A DNA stretch of 11,228 bases from an uncultured Flavobacteriaceae bacterium (GTDB taxonomy: Bacteria; Bacteroidota; Bacteroidia; Flavobacteriales; Flavobacteriaceae): contig CAMZLT010000170.1 of NCBI GenBank assembly GCA_947311745.1, positions 1-11,228 of the forward strand. The letters are read 5' to 3'. Positions 1 through 7,101 of the stretch are shown here, piece after piece. The notes under the pieces were generated by a model that ran no database searches, was not told where the DNA came from, and saw only the letters and a list, made by a program, of their open reading frames with translations. The translations under genes and the position numbers were made by a program. Numbering within the stretch: the first letter of the stretch is position 1; each line of letters opens with the position of its first letter.

Positions 1-2
1 AA

Positions 3-1187
3 GGATTGGAATTAGACACAAGCATACCAATCAAAAATAGAAACCAAGTAATAACCGAACTGCAAAATTTAATCCATACTTTTAAAGTAAGCGATACAAA
101 TTCCGCTAACGGTTTTTTTGGCTATACAAATTACGATGCTGTACAGTATTTTGAATCCATAGATTTTAAAACACCCAAATCAAAAGCACACCAAACACCT
201 GAAATGTATTATGCTTTATTCAAATATGTAATTCAAATTGATCATTTTAAAAATGAATTAACTATTCTTGAAAATCTGTTAGACAATCAAAAATCTACCA
301 TTGATACTATTGTAAATTTAGTTCAAAATACTACATACCCAAAATATAAATTTCAATTAAATGGAAGTGAAAACAGTACAATTACAGACACCGAATTTAA
401 AGAATTTGTAAAAAAAGGAAAAGAACACTGCCAAAAAGGAGATGTTTTTCAAATAGTACTATCTAGACAATTTTCGCAAAAATTTAAAGGTGATGAATTT
501 AACGTCTATCGTGCTTTACGCTCTATAAACCCTTCTCCTTATCTATTTTATTTTGATTTTGGCAATTTTAAATTATTCGGTTCATCACCAGAAGCTCAAC
601 TAAAAACAAGTAACGGAAAAGCAATTATCAATCCAATTGCAGGAACGTTTAAACGAACAGGAAAAGATATTGAGGACAAAAAACTAGCCGAAAAACTAGC
701 TAAAGACCCAAAGGAAAATGCCGAACATACTATGCTTGTAGATTTGGCTCGTAACGATTTAAGTCGCCACGGAAAAAATGTAACCGTAAAAACATACAAA
801 GAAACGCAATTTTACAGTCATGTTATTCATTTAGTTTCCGAAGTAGAAGCCGATTTAAAACATAAAGAGGATGCTCTACAAGTCTTTGCTGACACATTTC
901 CTGCTGGCACACTTTCTGGAGCTCCAAAATACAAAGCCATGCAATTAATCGATACATACGAAAAACACCAACGTGGATTTTACGGTGGTGCAATTGGTGT
1001 TTTTGATTTTAAAGGAAATATAAATCATGCAATTACTATTCGTAGTTTTTTAAGCAAAAAAAACACCTTATATTTTCAAGCTGGAGCTGGAATTGTAGTC
1101 AGTTCTAACCAAGAAAATGAATTACAAGAAGTAAACAATAAATTAGGTGCTTTAAAAAAAGCATTAACCTTAGCTGAAAACATATAA
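3..1187 (+). CDS. trpE: Anthranilate synthase component I (TrpE), 5'-truncated by window edge
   Basis: Large subunit of anthranilate synthase, which converts chorismate plus ammonia (delivered by TrpG) to anthranilate, the first committed step of tryptophan synthesis in the cytoplasm. About 394 residues are visible and the reading frame is open to the left edge, so the TTG at 6 is not a real start. Compared with the roughly 460-residue flavobacterial proteins, about 70 N-terminal residues are missing, including the LLES-type tryptophan feedback site. Counting from the TTG at 6, chorismate-binding motifs are intact: PIAGTFKRTGKD near 210-221, DLARNDLSRHG near 247-256, PAGTLSGAPKYKAMQLID near 299-316, GGAIGVFDFKGN near 327-338 and AGAGIVVSSNQENE near 359-372. 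The separate amidotransferase gene follows after 2 nt. This pairing and the downstream trp genes favour TrpE over the related PabB or isochorismate synthase. Confidence 0.95.
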   Translation, partial: GLELDTSIPIKNRNQVITELQNLIHTFKVSDTNSANGFFGYTNYDAVQYFESIDFKTPKSKAHQTPEMYYALFKYVIQIDHFKNELTILENLLDNQKSTIDTIVNLVQNTTYPKYKFQLNGSENSTITDTEFKEFVKKGKEHCQKGDVFQIVLSRQFSQKFKGDEFNVYRALRSINPSPYLFYFDFGNFKLFGSSPEAQLKTSNGKAIINPIAGTFKRTGKDIEDKKLAEKLAKDPKENAEHTMLVDLARNDLSRHGKNVTVKTYKETQFYSHVIHLVSEVEADLKHKEDALQVFADTFPAGTLSGAPKYKAMQLIDTYEKHQRGFYGGAIGVFDFKGNINHAITIRSFLSKKNTLYFQAGAGIVVSSNQENELQEVNNKLGALKKALTLAENI

Positions 1188-1189
1188 CC

Positions 1190-1762
1190 ATGAACAATAA
1201 AGTATTAGTTTTAGACAATTACGATTCGTTTACCTACAATATTATACATTATATTGAGGAATTAAATTTTGAAGTAGATGTCTTTAGAAATGATCAAATT
1301 AGTATTCAAGAAATTGAAAAATACAACACTATAATCCTTTCTCCTGGGCCTGGATTACCAAAAGATGCTGGTATATTAAAACAAGTTATTCAAAAATACG
1401 CTGCTTCAAAAAAAATACTTGGTATTTGCCTTGGTATGCAAGCAATTGGCGAAGTTTTCAATGGAAAATTACATAACCTAAAAAATGTCTATCACGGTGT
1501 TGCAACGGCTATTACTGTAACCGATAAAAACGATTTACTATATAAAAATTTACCCGAAAGTTTTAAAGTCGGGCGTTATCATAGTTGGGTAATTGATTCT
1601 AAAAATTTCCCGAAAGATTTACGAATTACTGCAACGGATAAAAACGGACAAATAATGTCGTTAACACATAAAAATCACCAAGTGTATGGTGTACAATACC
1701 ATCCTGAATCTATCCTTACAGAATACGGAAAAGAACTATTAAAAAACTTTTTAAATACGTAA
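1190..1762 (+). CDS. trpG: Anthranilate synthase component II, glutamine amidotransferase (TrpG)
   Basis: Class I glutamine amidotransferase that hydrolyses glutamine and channels ammonia to TrpE. At 190 residues it is a stand-alone domain of normal length, not fused to TrpE or TrpD. Visible motifs are LDNYDSFTYNI (8-18), the oxyanion-side SPGPGLPKDAG (51-61), the nucleophile elbow GICLGMQ with Cys80, and the HPES motif giving the His171/Glu173 pair of the catalytic triad. The ATG lies 2 nt after the trpE stop and the stop lies 2 nt before trpD, so the gene is surely co-transcribed and probably translationally coupled. A TrpG also serving folate synthesis (PabA role) is known in some bacteria; nothing here decides that. 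Confidence 0.96.
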   Translation: MNNKVLVLDNYDSFTYNIIHYIEELNFEVDVFRNDQISIQEIEKYNTIILSPGPGLPKDAGILKQVIQKYAASKKILGICLGMQAIGEVFNGKLHNLKNVYHGVATAITVTDKNDLLYKNLPESFKVGRYHSWVIDSKNFPKDLRITATDKNGQIMSLTHKNHQVYGVQYHPESILTEYGKELLKNFLNT

Positions 1763-1764
1763 TA

Positions 1765-2751
1765 ATGAAACAAGTACTAAATCAACTTTTTGAACATAAA
1801 AACCTTAGCGAACAAGATGCGTACAATATATTACTACAAATTGGTAAAGGCGATTTTAACACTTCGCAAATTGCAGCATTTTTAACGGTATTTCTTATGC
1901 GAAATATTTCGGTACAAGAATTAAAAGGGTTTAGAAATGCACTACTTGACCTTTGCTTAAAAGTAGATTTTTCAGAATTTAACACTATTGATGTTTGCGG
2001 AACTGGTGGTGATGGCAAAAACACATTCAATATTTCTACACTATCTGCCTTTGTAGTTGCTGGTGCTGGTTATAAAGTAGCTAAACATGGTAATTATGGC
2101 GTCTCCTCCTCTTGCGGTTCGTCAAATGTATTAGAATATTTAGGCTATACGTTTACCAATAATCAAGATGCTTTAAAAAAACAAGTAAACGATACTAATT
2201 TTTGCATGATGCACGCTCCTTTATTTCATCCTGCAATGAAAAATGTCGCTCCAATACGTAAAGAATTAGGTATAAAAACCTTTTTTAATATGCTTGGACC
2301 GATTGTAAATCCTAGTTTTCCTAAAAATCAATTAACAGGAGTTTACAACTTAGAAATTGCACGTATTTATAACTATTTACTACAAAATTCGGATAAAAAA
2401 TACACCATTCTACACAGTTTAAGTGGTTATGATGAAATTTCTTTAACAGGAAATTTTAAAACGATTTCTAATACTGGCGAACAACTTTTGAATCCTGAAA
2501 ATATCGGATTTAAAAAGTTAAACGAACAAGATATTTTTGGTGGAAATACCATAGAATCCAATGCCAAAATTTTTGTTAATGTTCTTAAAAACGAATCTAC
2601 AGAAGCACAGCAAAATGTAGTATTATCTAATGCTGCCTTTGCAATAAAAGTTTTTGAACCAACAAAAAGCATAGAAACTTGTATAGAAATTGCTAAAAAA
2701 TCTATCCTTGACGGAAAAGCATACAAAGTACTAAAAAAGGTAACTTCTTAA
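1765..2751 (+). CDS. trpD: Anthranilate phosphoribosyltransferase (TrpD)
   Basis: Transfers phosphoribose from PRPP to anthranilate, giving N-(5'-phosphoribosyl)anthranilate. The 328 residues match a single-domain TrpD: a helical N-terminal part, then GTGGD (79-83) and NIST (89-92) for PRPP/Mg binding, KHGN (107-110), the anthranilate-site stretch APLFHPAMKNVAPIRKELG (151-169), NMLGPIVNPSFPKNQ (175-189) and the metal-binding DE pair at 223-224. The residue after KHGN is Tyr rather than the Arg of enterobacterial enzymes; from memory this is usual in flavobacterial TrpD and not a defect. The ATG is 2 nt after trpG. An 11-nt A-rich leader separates it from trpC. Confidence 0.96.
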   Translation: MKQVLNQLFEHKNLSEQDAYNILLQIGKGDFNTSQIAAFLTVFLMRNISVQELKGFRNALLDLCLKVDFSEFNTIDVCGTGGDGKNTFNISTLSAFVVAGAGYKVAKHGNYGVSSSCGSSNVLEYLGYTFTNNQDALKKQVNDTNFCMMHAPLFHPAMKNVAPIRKELGIKTFFNMLGPIVNPSFPKNQLTGVYNLEIARIYNYLLQNSDKKYTILHSLSGYDEISLTGNFKTISNTGEQLLNPENIGFKKLNEQDIFGGNTIESNAKIFVNVLKNESTEAQQNVVLSNAAFAIKVFEPTKSIETCIEIAKKSILDGKAYKVLKKVTS

Positions 2752-2762
2752 TTTAAAAAGAA

Positions 2763-3539
2763 ATGACAATACTAGAAAAGATAACCGTTCACAAAAAAAA
2801 GGAAGTAAAAAAATTAAAACGAGAAAAACCTATGGAACAATTAAAAAAATCCGTTTTTTTTAACAGAGAATGCTACTCGCTTTATCAAAGCATAAAAAAC
2901 ACCAACGGTATAATTGCGGAATTTAAACGAAAATCGCCTTCAAAAGGTATTATAAATGATACTGCATCTATTGAAAACGTTGTAAAAGGCTACCAAAACG
3001 CAAAAGTTGCCGCAATTTCCATATTAACCGATTCGTATTTTTTTGGAGGAGCAGATTCCGATTTAATCGAAGCAAAAAAACACGTAAATATTCCGATTTT
3101 ACGAAAAGATTTTATAGTAAACAGCTATCAAATTTACCAAGCAAAAGCAATTGGTGCGGATGCAATATTACTTATTGCTGCCATTTTAACATCCTCAGAA
3201 ATTAAAGAATTTACAAGTTTAGCTCATAATTTAGGTATGGCTGTTTTATTTGAAGTACATACACAAATAGAATTAGAAAAATATACTTCCGAAATTAAAA
3301 TTGTCGGTATAAACAATCGTAATTTGAATACTTTTGAAGTAGATTTCCAAAATTCTATAAAATTAAGTGAGCTACTACCAAAAAACACCTTGAAAATTGC
3401 CGAAAGTGGCATTAGCGATCCTAAAAACATAAAAATGCTTAAAAATCATGGTTTTGATGGCTTTTTAATTGGTGAGAATTTTATGAAATCAAAAAATCCT
3501 ACTATCGCCTGTAAAGAATTTATCCAAAAAATTAACTAA
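2763..3539 (+). CDS. trpC: Indole-3-glycerol phosphate synthase (TrpC)
   Basis: Closes the ring of carboxyphenylamino-deoxyribulose phosphate (CdRP) to indole-3-glycerol phosphate, with loss of water and CO2. The 258-residue TIM barrel is stand-alone, not fused to TrpF as in Escherichia coli. The known catalytic and phosphate-binding motifs are present: AEFKRKSPSKG (52-62, with Glu53 and Lys55), LRKDF with the general-acid Lys115, LFEVHT with Glu164, GINNRNL with Asn185, AESGIS (213-218) and GFLIGENFM (233-241). The leader 'tttaaaaagaa' upstream of the ATG is A-rich, as is usual for Bacteroidota starts that do not rely on a Shine-Dalgarno site. Its stop overlaps the trpF start by one base (TAATG). 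Confidence 0.96.
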   Translation: MTILEKITVHKKKEVKKLKREKPMEQLKKSVFFNRECYSLYQSIKNTNGIIAEFKRKSPSKGIINDTASIENVVKGYQNAKVAAISILTDSYFFGGADSDLIEAKKHVNIPILRKDFIVNSYQIYQAKAIGADAILLIAAILTSSEIKEFTSLAHNLGMAVLFEVHTQIELEKYTSEIKIVGINNRNLNTFEVDFQNSIKLSELLPKNTLKIAESGISDPKNIKMLKNHGFDGFLIGENFMKSKNPTIACKEFIQKIN

Positions 3540-4150
3540 TGAAAATTAAAGTCTGTGGTATGCGAGATACCGAAAACATAAAAGAATTAATTGCAATACA
3601 ACCTGATTTTATCGGTTTTATTTTTCATGAAAAATCACCTAGAAACGTTTCGGAAAAATTAGATATAAACATACCAAAAACAATTAAAAAAGTTGGTGTG
3701 TTTGTAGATAAATCAAATGATTTTATTACAAAAAAAACAAATACTTTTAAATTAGACTACATCCAACTACACGGAAAAGAAACTCCAATTTTTTGTACTA
3801 AATTAAACAAAAAAGGGTTTAAAATAATCAAAGCCTTCCGTATTAAAACGGATTTTAATTTCGACATAACAAAAGCATACGAAAATAGTTGTGATTATTT
3901 TATTTTTGATGCCTTTGGTAAATATGCTGGAGGAAATGGCATTACATTTAATTGGAATATATTACAAAATTACCACGGAAACACACCTTTTTTACTAAGC
4001 GGAGGAATAAACAAAACACTAACTGAGTCAATAAAAAAATTCAAACACCCTAAATATATTGGCATCGACATAAACAGTGGTTTTGAAATAGCTCCTGCTA
4101 AAAAAAACATTACAGAAATAACAGAATTTAAACAAAAAATAAACAGCTAA
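3539..4150 (+). CDS. trpF: Phosphoribosylanthranilate isomerase (TrpF)
   Basis: Catalyses the Amadori rearrangement of phosphoribosylanthranilate to CdRP, the substrate of TrpC. The pathway order is therefore D, F, C although the gene order is D, C, F. It is a 203-residue TIM barrel with the catalytic base Cys6 in KVCGM and the catalytic acid Asp124 in FDAFG. Supporting motifs are DFIGFIFHEKSPRNVS (23-38), KVGVFVD (51-57), IQLHGKE (75-81), LLSGGIN in the C-terminal third and GIDINSGFE near the C-terminus. The start codon shares an A with the trpC stop (TAATG), which suggests translational coupling. trpB follows after 2 nt. Confidence 0.95.
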   Translation: MKIKVCGMRDTENIKELIAIQPDFIGFIFHEKSPRNVSEKLDINIPKTIKKVGVFVDKSNDFITKKTNTFKLDYIQLHGKETPIFCTKLNKKGFKIIKAFRIKTDFNFDITKAYENSCDYFIFDAFGKYAGGNGITFNWNILQNYHGNTPFLLSGGINKTLTESIKKFKHPKYIGIDINSGFEIAPAKKNITEITEFKQKINS

Positions 4151-4152
4151 TT

Positions 4153-5331
4153 ATGAAATATCAAGCAACAGAAAACGGATTTTATGGTGAATTTGGCGGT
4201 GCTTTCATACCAGAAATGCTTTACCATAATGTACAAGAATTAAAAGAAAATTATCTCAAAATAATAGATTCTGAAGTGTTTCAAAAAGAATTCAAAAATC
4301 TTTTAAAAGATTATGTAGGACGACCAACTCCGTTATATTTTGCAAAAAGATTATCTAAAAAATACCAAACCAATATTTTTTTAAAAAGAGAGGATTTAAA
4401 CCACACAGGAGCTCATAAAATAAACAATACCATTGGTCAAATTTTAGTTGCCAAACAAATGGGCAAAAAACGCATTATTGCCGAAACTGGCGCTGGTCAG
4501 CATGGCGTTGCAACGGCAACAGTTTGTGCCTTAATGAACCTAGAATGCATCGTATATATGGGTGAAATTGATATCAAAAGACAAGCTCCGAATGTTGCTC
4601 GTATGAAAATGCTTGGAGCAACCGTTAGACCTGCAACATCAGGAAGCAAAACCTTAAAAGATGCTACAAATGAAGCTATTAGAGATTGGATTGCCAATCC
4701 ACAAGACACGTATTATTTAATTGGATCCGTAGTTGGACCTCATCCATATCCTGATATGGTTGCTCGTTTTCAGGCTATAATAAGTAAAGAAATGAAAGCA
4801 CAACTTTTAGAAAAAACTGGACGTGATTATCCTGACAAAATCATTGCTTGTGTTGGCGGCGGTTCAAATGCTGCTGGTGCTTTTTATCATTATTTAGATA
4901 ACACTAAAGTGGAATTAATTGCCGTTGAAGCTAACGGATTAGGTGTGCAAACAAATAAAACAGCAGCAACAACACAAGTAGGAAATCAAGGTATAATCCA
5001 TGGTAGCATGACCTTATTAATGCAAAATAAAGAAGGACAAATTACCGAACCATACTCTATTTCTGCTGGTTTAGATTATCCTGGCGTTGGACCATTACAC
5101 GCACATTTATTTAAAAGCAAACGTGCTGGTTTCTTAGGTGCAACCGACAAAGAAGCTTTAGATGCTGCTTTTGAACTAACCAAACTTGAAGGTATTATTC
5201 CTGCTTTAGAATCTGCTCATGCTTTAGCTGCTCTCAATAAAATTACATGTAATGCTAACGAAAATATTGTAGTAAACCTTTCTGGTCGTGGCGATAAAGA
5301 TATGGAAACTTTTATGAGTTATGAATTATGA
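4153..5331 (+). CDS. trpB: Tryptophan synthase beta subunit (TrpB)
   Basis: PLP enzyme that condenses indole (tunnelled from TrpA) with L-serine to make tryptophan. The 392 residues match canonical TrpB: ENGFYGEFGGAFIPE (7-21), GRPTPLYFA (56-64), the PLP Schiff-base Lys89 in HTGAHKINN, the catalytic Glu111 in AETGAGQHG, VGPHPYPDMVARFQ (194-207) and the PLP phosphate loop GGGSN (235-239). The near-terminal LSGRGDKDMETF is normal. The last five residues, MSYEL, and the TGA stop are encoded by the first units of a 7-bp tandem array, so the extreme C-terminus seems to have been rewritten by the repeat. It is preceded by trpF with a 2-nt gap and followed by trpA after 54 nt, the longest gap in this operon. 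Confidence 0.97.
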   Translation: MKYQATENGFYGEFGGAFIPEMLYHNVQELKENYLKIIDSEVFQKEFKNLLKDYVGRPTPLYFAKRLSKKYQTNIFLKREDLNHTGAHKINNTIGQILVAKQMGKKRIIAETGAGQHGVATATVCALMNLECIVYMGEIDIKRQAPNVARMKMLGATVRPATSGSKTLKDATNEAIRDWIANPQDTYYLIGSVVGPHPYPDMVARFQAIISKEMKAQLLEKTGRDYPDKIIACVGGGSNAAGAFYHYLDNTKVELIAVEANGLGVQTNKTAATTQVGNQGIIHGSMTLLMQNKEGQITEPYSISAGLDYPGVGPLHAHLFKSKRAGFLGATDKEALDAAFELTKLEGIIPALESAHALAALNKITCNANENIVVNLSGRGDKDMETFMSYEL

Positions 5332-5363
5332 GTTATGAGTTATGAGTTATGAGTTATGAGTTA
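5312..5363 (+). repeat. 7-bp tandem array (TTATGAG, seven copies plus TTA) across the trpB stop
   Basis: Seven head-to-tail copies of TTATGAG begin at 5312, 5319, 5326, 5333, 5340, 5347 and 5354, followed by a partial TTA at 5361-5363. Only the second copy differs (TTATGAA), so the array is nearly perfect. The first three copies carry the last trpB codons and the TGA stop at 5329-5331; the rest fills most of the trpB-trpA gap. The unit is not a multiple of three, and every reading frame through it meets TGA within about 21 nt. Changes in copy number would therefore alter the trpB tail very little but would change trpA spacing in 7-nt steps. Perfect short units of this kind are prone to slipped-strand length change; whether this one varies cannot be seen here. 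Confidence 0.95.
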
Positions 5364-5385
5364 ATATTAATTAAAAAATGAAACA

Positions 5386-6153
5386 ATGAAAAATGTATTT
5401 AAAAATAAAAAAAACGTATTAAACATTTACGTTACAGCTGGTTATCCAAAATTAAATGACACGATACTTATCTCACAAGAATTAGAAAAAAATGGTGTAG
5501 ATATTATAGAAATTGGTATGCCTTTTTCCGATCCTCTTGCTGATGGTCCAACGATACAAAGCAGCAGCCAAATTGCAATTAAAAATGGTATTACCATAGA
5601 TATTATATTCCAACAGATTATCGAAATTAGAAAAACAGTTACAATTCCTATTATACTAATGGGTTATTACAATCAGGTTTTACAATACGGAACGGATTCT
5701 TTTTTTAAAAAGGCAAAAAAAGTTGGTGTAAATGGCTTTATAATTCCGGATTTACCTTTGGATATTTACCAAAAAAAACATCAAAAAATAGTAACCGAAT
5801 TAAATTTGAACATGATTTTTCTAGTTACACCACAAACTAGCGACAACCGAATTAAAACTTTAGATGCAGTTAGTAACGGATTTCTATATATTGTTTCCTC
5901 ATTTGCAATTACTGGTTCTAAAAAGGATATCCAAAAAAACCAAATAAGCTATTTTGAACACCTAAAAAGTCTAAAACTAAAAAACCCAAAACTCATTGGC
6001 TTTGGTATCCACAACAAAGCTACCTATACAACTGCCTGTAAATATGCAGAAGGAGCAATTATTGGTAGTGCTTTTATCAAAGTAATAAGTAATAAAAATC
6101 AAGATTTAAAAACAAGCATTAAACCATTTATTGAGGGCATTTTGATTTCCTAA
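5386..6153 (+). CDS. trpA: Tryptophan synthase alpha subunit (TrpA)
   Basis: Cleaves indole-3-glycerol phosphate to indole and glyceraldehyde-3-phosphate, and passes indole to TrpB in the alpha2-beta2 complex. The 255-residue TIM barrel has YVTAGYP (15-21), the catalytic Glu42 in IEIGMPFSDP and Asp53 in LADGPTIQ. It also has PIILMGYYNQ, GFIIPDLPLD, FLVTPQTSD, the phosphate-site region VSSFAITGSKKD and a C-terminal GAIIGSAF. The usual TGVTG loop reads FAITGS here, a conservative lineage-type change. The ATG at 5386 gives the expected N-terminus; an ATG 8 nt upstream reads only MKQ and stops on a TGA overlapping the trpA start. It is the last trp gene, and its TAA overlaps the stop of the convergent gene. 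Confidence 0.96.
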   Translation: MKNVFKNKKNVLNIYVTAGYPKLNDTILISQELEKNGVDIIEIGMPFSDPLADGPTIQSSSQIAIKNGITIDIIFQQIIEIRKTVTIPIILMGYYNQVLQYGTDSFFKKAKKVGVNGFIIPDLPLDIYQKKHQKIVTELNLNMIFLVTPQTSDNRIKTLDAVSNGFLYIVSSFAITGSKKDIQKNQISYFEHLKSLKLKNPKLIGFGIHNKATYTTACKYAEGAIIGSAFIKVISNKNQDLKTSIKPFIEGILIS

Positions 6154-7064
6154 TATTTATTAAAAATTTCTTGAAATTGAATGGCGGTTTTACCAAGCCA
6201 TTCAAAGTATTCAGTCCATTTTTTTTCGTTTTTAAAGTCGCCTTTTGTTTTTTTCTTAATTCTACTTGCTTTTTTTGTAGGCAATTCCATCCACTCCAAA
6301 CCAGTCAACATATTATCAATTTCATTTTTATGATTATAAAATTGTTCAAAAGTTTTTTTTGAGTTAGGGATATATATTTCACAAGCCAATTCTTTTTTTT
6401 GTGAATTAATTGTCAATCCTATATGACAGTCGGTTCTTCCAAAACTCAAATCGTACCAATGTTGAGGATTTGCTTTTCTCAATCTCAAATTAAAATTATT
6501 TTCGGTTGCATACTGTTTAAAATTATCCCAAAATTTAAGCTGTAATAATTTTGTCTCTGTTAATGCTGATTTTTGAACAGATCTTTTTACAGATTTTGTC
6601 CAATTATTTGGTTTTGAAATTATATGAAATTTTGGTGCTGGTTCTGAATTACCTATTTTCCAAACTTCCATTCTAATTGCAAAAAAATTTATCTTTTCGC
6701 CTGTATTCTCATTCAACCAATCAATAGCTTGTTGGTGTTCTTCTAAAACATCTTTAACAATCCATATTATTATTTCAGCATCTAGTCCTGATGCATAAGT
6801 AATGAGTTTTCCCAAGTGATCATGATCGGTTCGTTCTAATTGATTTTCTATAATCACTTTTCTATCTGCACTCAATTCTTCGGCAAAAATATCTACATTA
6901 AAACGACCTACATTATACTCCGTATCAATTAATGATAATTCAATATCAATTTCTTCACTTAACAATTCCATATTTTCTGGTTTTGCTAACCATTTAGTGA
7001 AATTTGTTGCTTCATGCCTCCAAATTTCTCTTAAATCTACCTGTTCAATCCTTCCTAAGTTCAT
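6150..7064 (-). CDS. DUF4268 family protein with PD-(D/E)XK-like N-terminal domain
   Basis: A 304-residue soluble protein with no signal peptide or membrane segment. The N-terminal half looks like the DUF4268-associated family: LREIWRHEATNFTKWLA (11-27), then NVGRFNVDIFAEE (51-63) with Asp58, VIIENQLERTDHDHLGK (70-86) with Glu73 and Gln75, and LITYASGLDAEIIIWIV (87-103). The spacing of an acidic residue on one strand and E-x-Q on the next resembles a PD-(D/E)XK nuclease core with Gln in place of the usual Lys. That is inference, not shown activity. The C-terminal half (about 170-304) would be DUF4268 proper, with FWDNFKQYA, LRKANPQHWYDLSFGR and a basic stretch near 264-283. The natural start is the ATG at 7064. 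It lies 37 nt downstream of the transglycosylase, and its TAG overlaps the trpA stop. Its function is unknown; relatives have been noted near restriction-modification genes, but no such partner is visible here. Confidence 0.85.
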   Translation of the reverse strand: MNLGRIEQVDLREIWRHEATNFTKWLAKPENMELLSEEIDIELSLIDTEYNVGRFNVDIFAEELSADRKVIIENQLERTDHDHLGKLITYASGLDAEIIIWIVKDVLEEHQQAIDWLNENTGEKINFFAIRMEVWKIGNSEPAPKFHIISKPNNWTKSVKRSVQKSALTETKLLQLKFWDNFKQYATENNFNLRLRKANPQHWYDLSFGRTDCHIGLTINSQKKELACEIYIPNSKKTFEQFYNHKNEIDNMLTGLEWMELPTKKASRIKKKTKGDFKNEKKWTEYFEWLGKTAIQFQEIFNKY

Positions 7065-7074
7065 TATTACTATT

Positions 7075-7093
7075 TTTTAATTTGCAATTAAAA
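7075..7093. other. AT-only inverted repeat in the gap between two minus-strand genes
   Basis: TTTTAATT (7075-7082) and AATTAAAA (7086-7093) are perfect reverse complements around a 3-base centre (TGC). They occupy most of the 37-nt gap between the transglycosylase gene and the DUF4268 gene. It could be a weak hairpin or a protein-binding palindrome upstream of the DUF4268 start. It contains no G-C pairs in the stem and no following U-tract typical of a terminator, and in DNA this AT-rich such matches arise by chance. Confidence 0.3.
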
Positions 7094-7101
7094 TTACCCA
7101 A

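Noticed and set aside
2098..2130. Tyr in place of Arg after KHGN in TrpD as a sign of a broken enzyme
   Set aside because: As I recall, flavobacterial TrpD proteins commonly read KHGNYGVSS, and all other PRPP and metal-binding motifs are intact.
5312..5363. Array as a phase-variable on/off switch of the trpB coding frame
   Set aside because: All three frames through the unit meet TGA within about 21 nt, so copy-number change cannot extend or destroy TrpB; only spacing to trpA changes.
5378..5389. Mini reading frame MKQ just before trpA as a leader-peptide attenuator
   Set aside because: It has no Trp codons and no hairpin or terminator beside it, and it sits inside the operon rather than at its start. 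It matters only as a possible coupling step.
6171..6362. Plus-strand open frame of 63 codons inside the DUF4268 gene
   Set aside because: Phe-rich low-complexity translation of the A-rich strand of a well-supported gene; a shadow frame.
7075..7093. Inverted repeat as an intrinsic terminator of the transglycosylase transcript
   Set aside because: The stem has no G-C pair and there is no clean U-tract, and such AT-only palindromes are expected by chance at this base composition.
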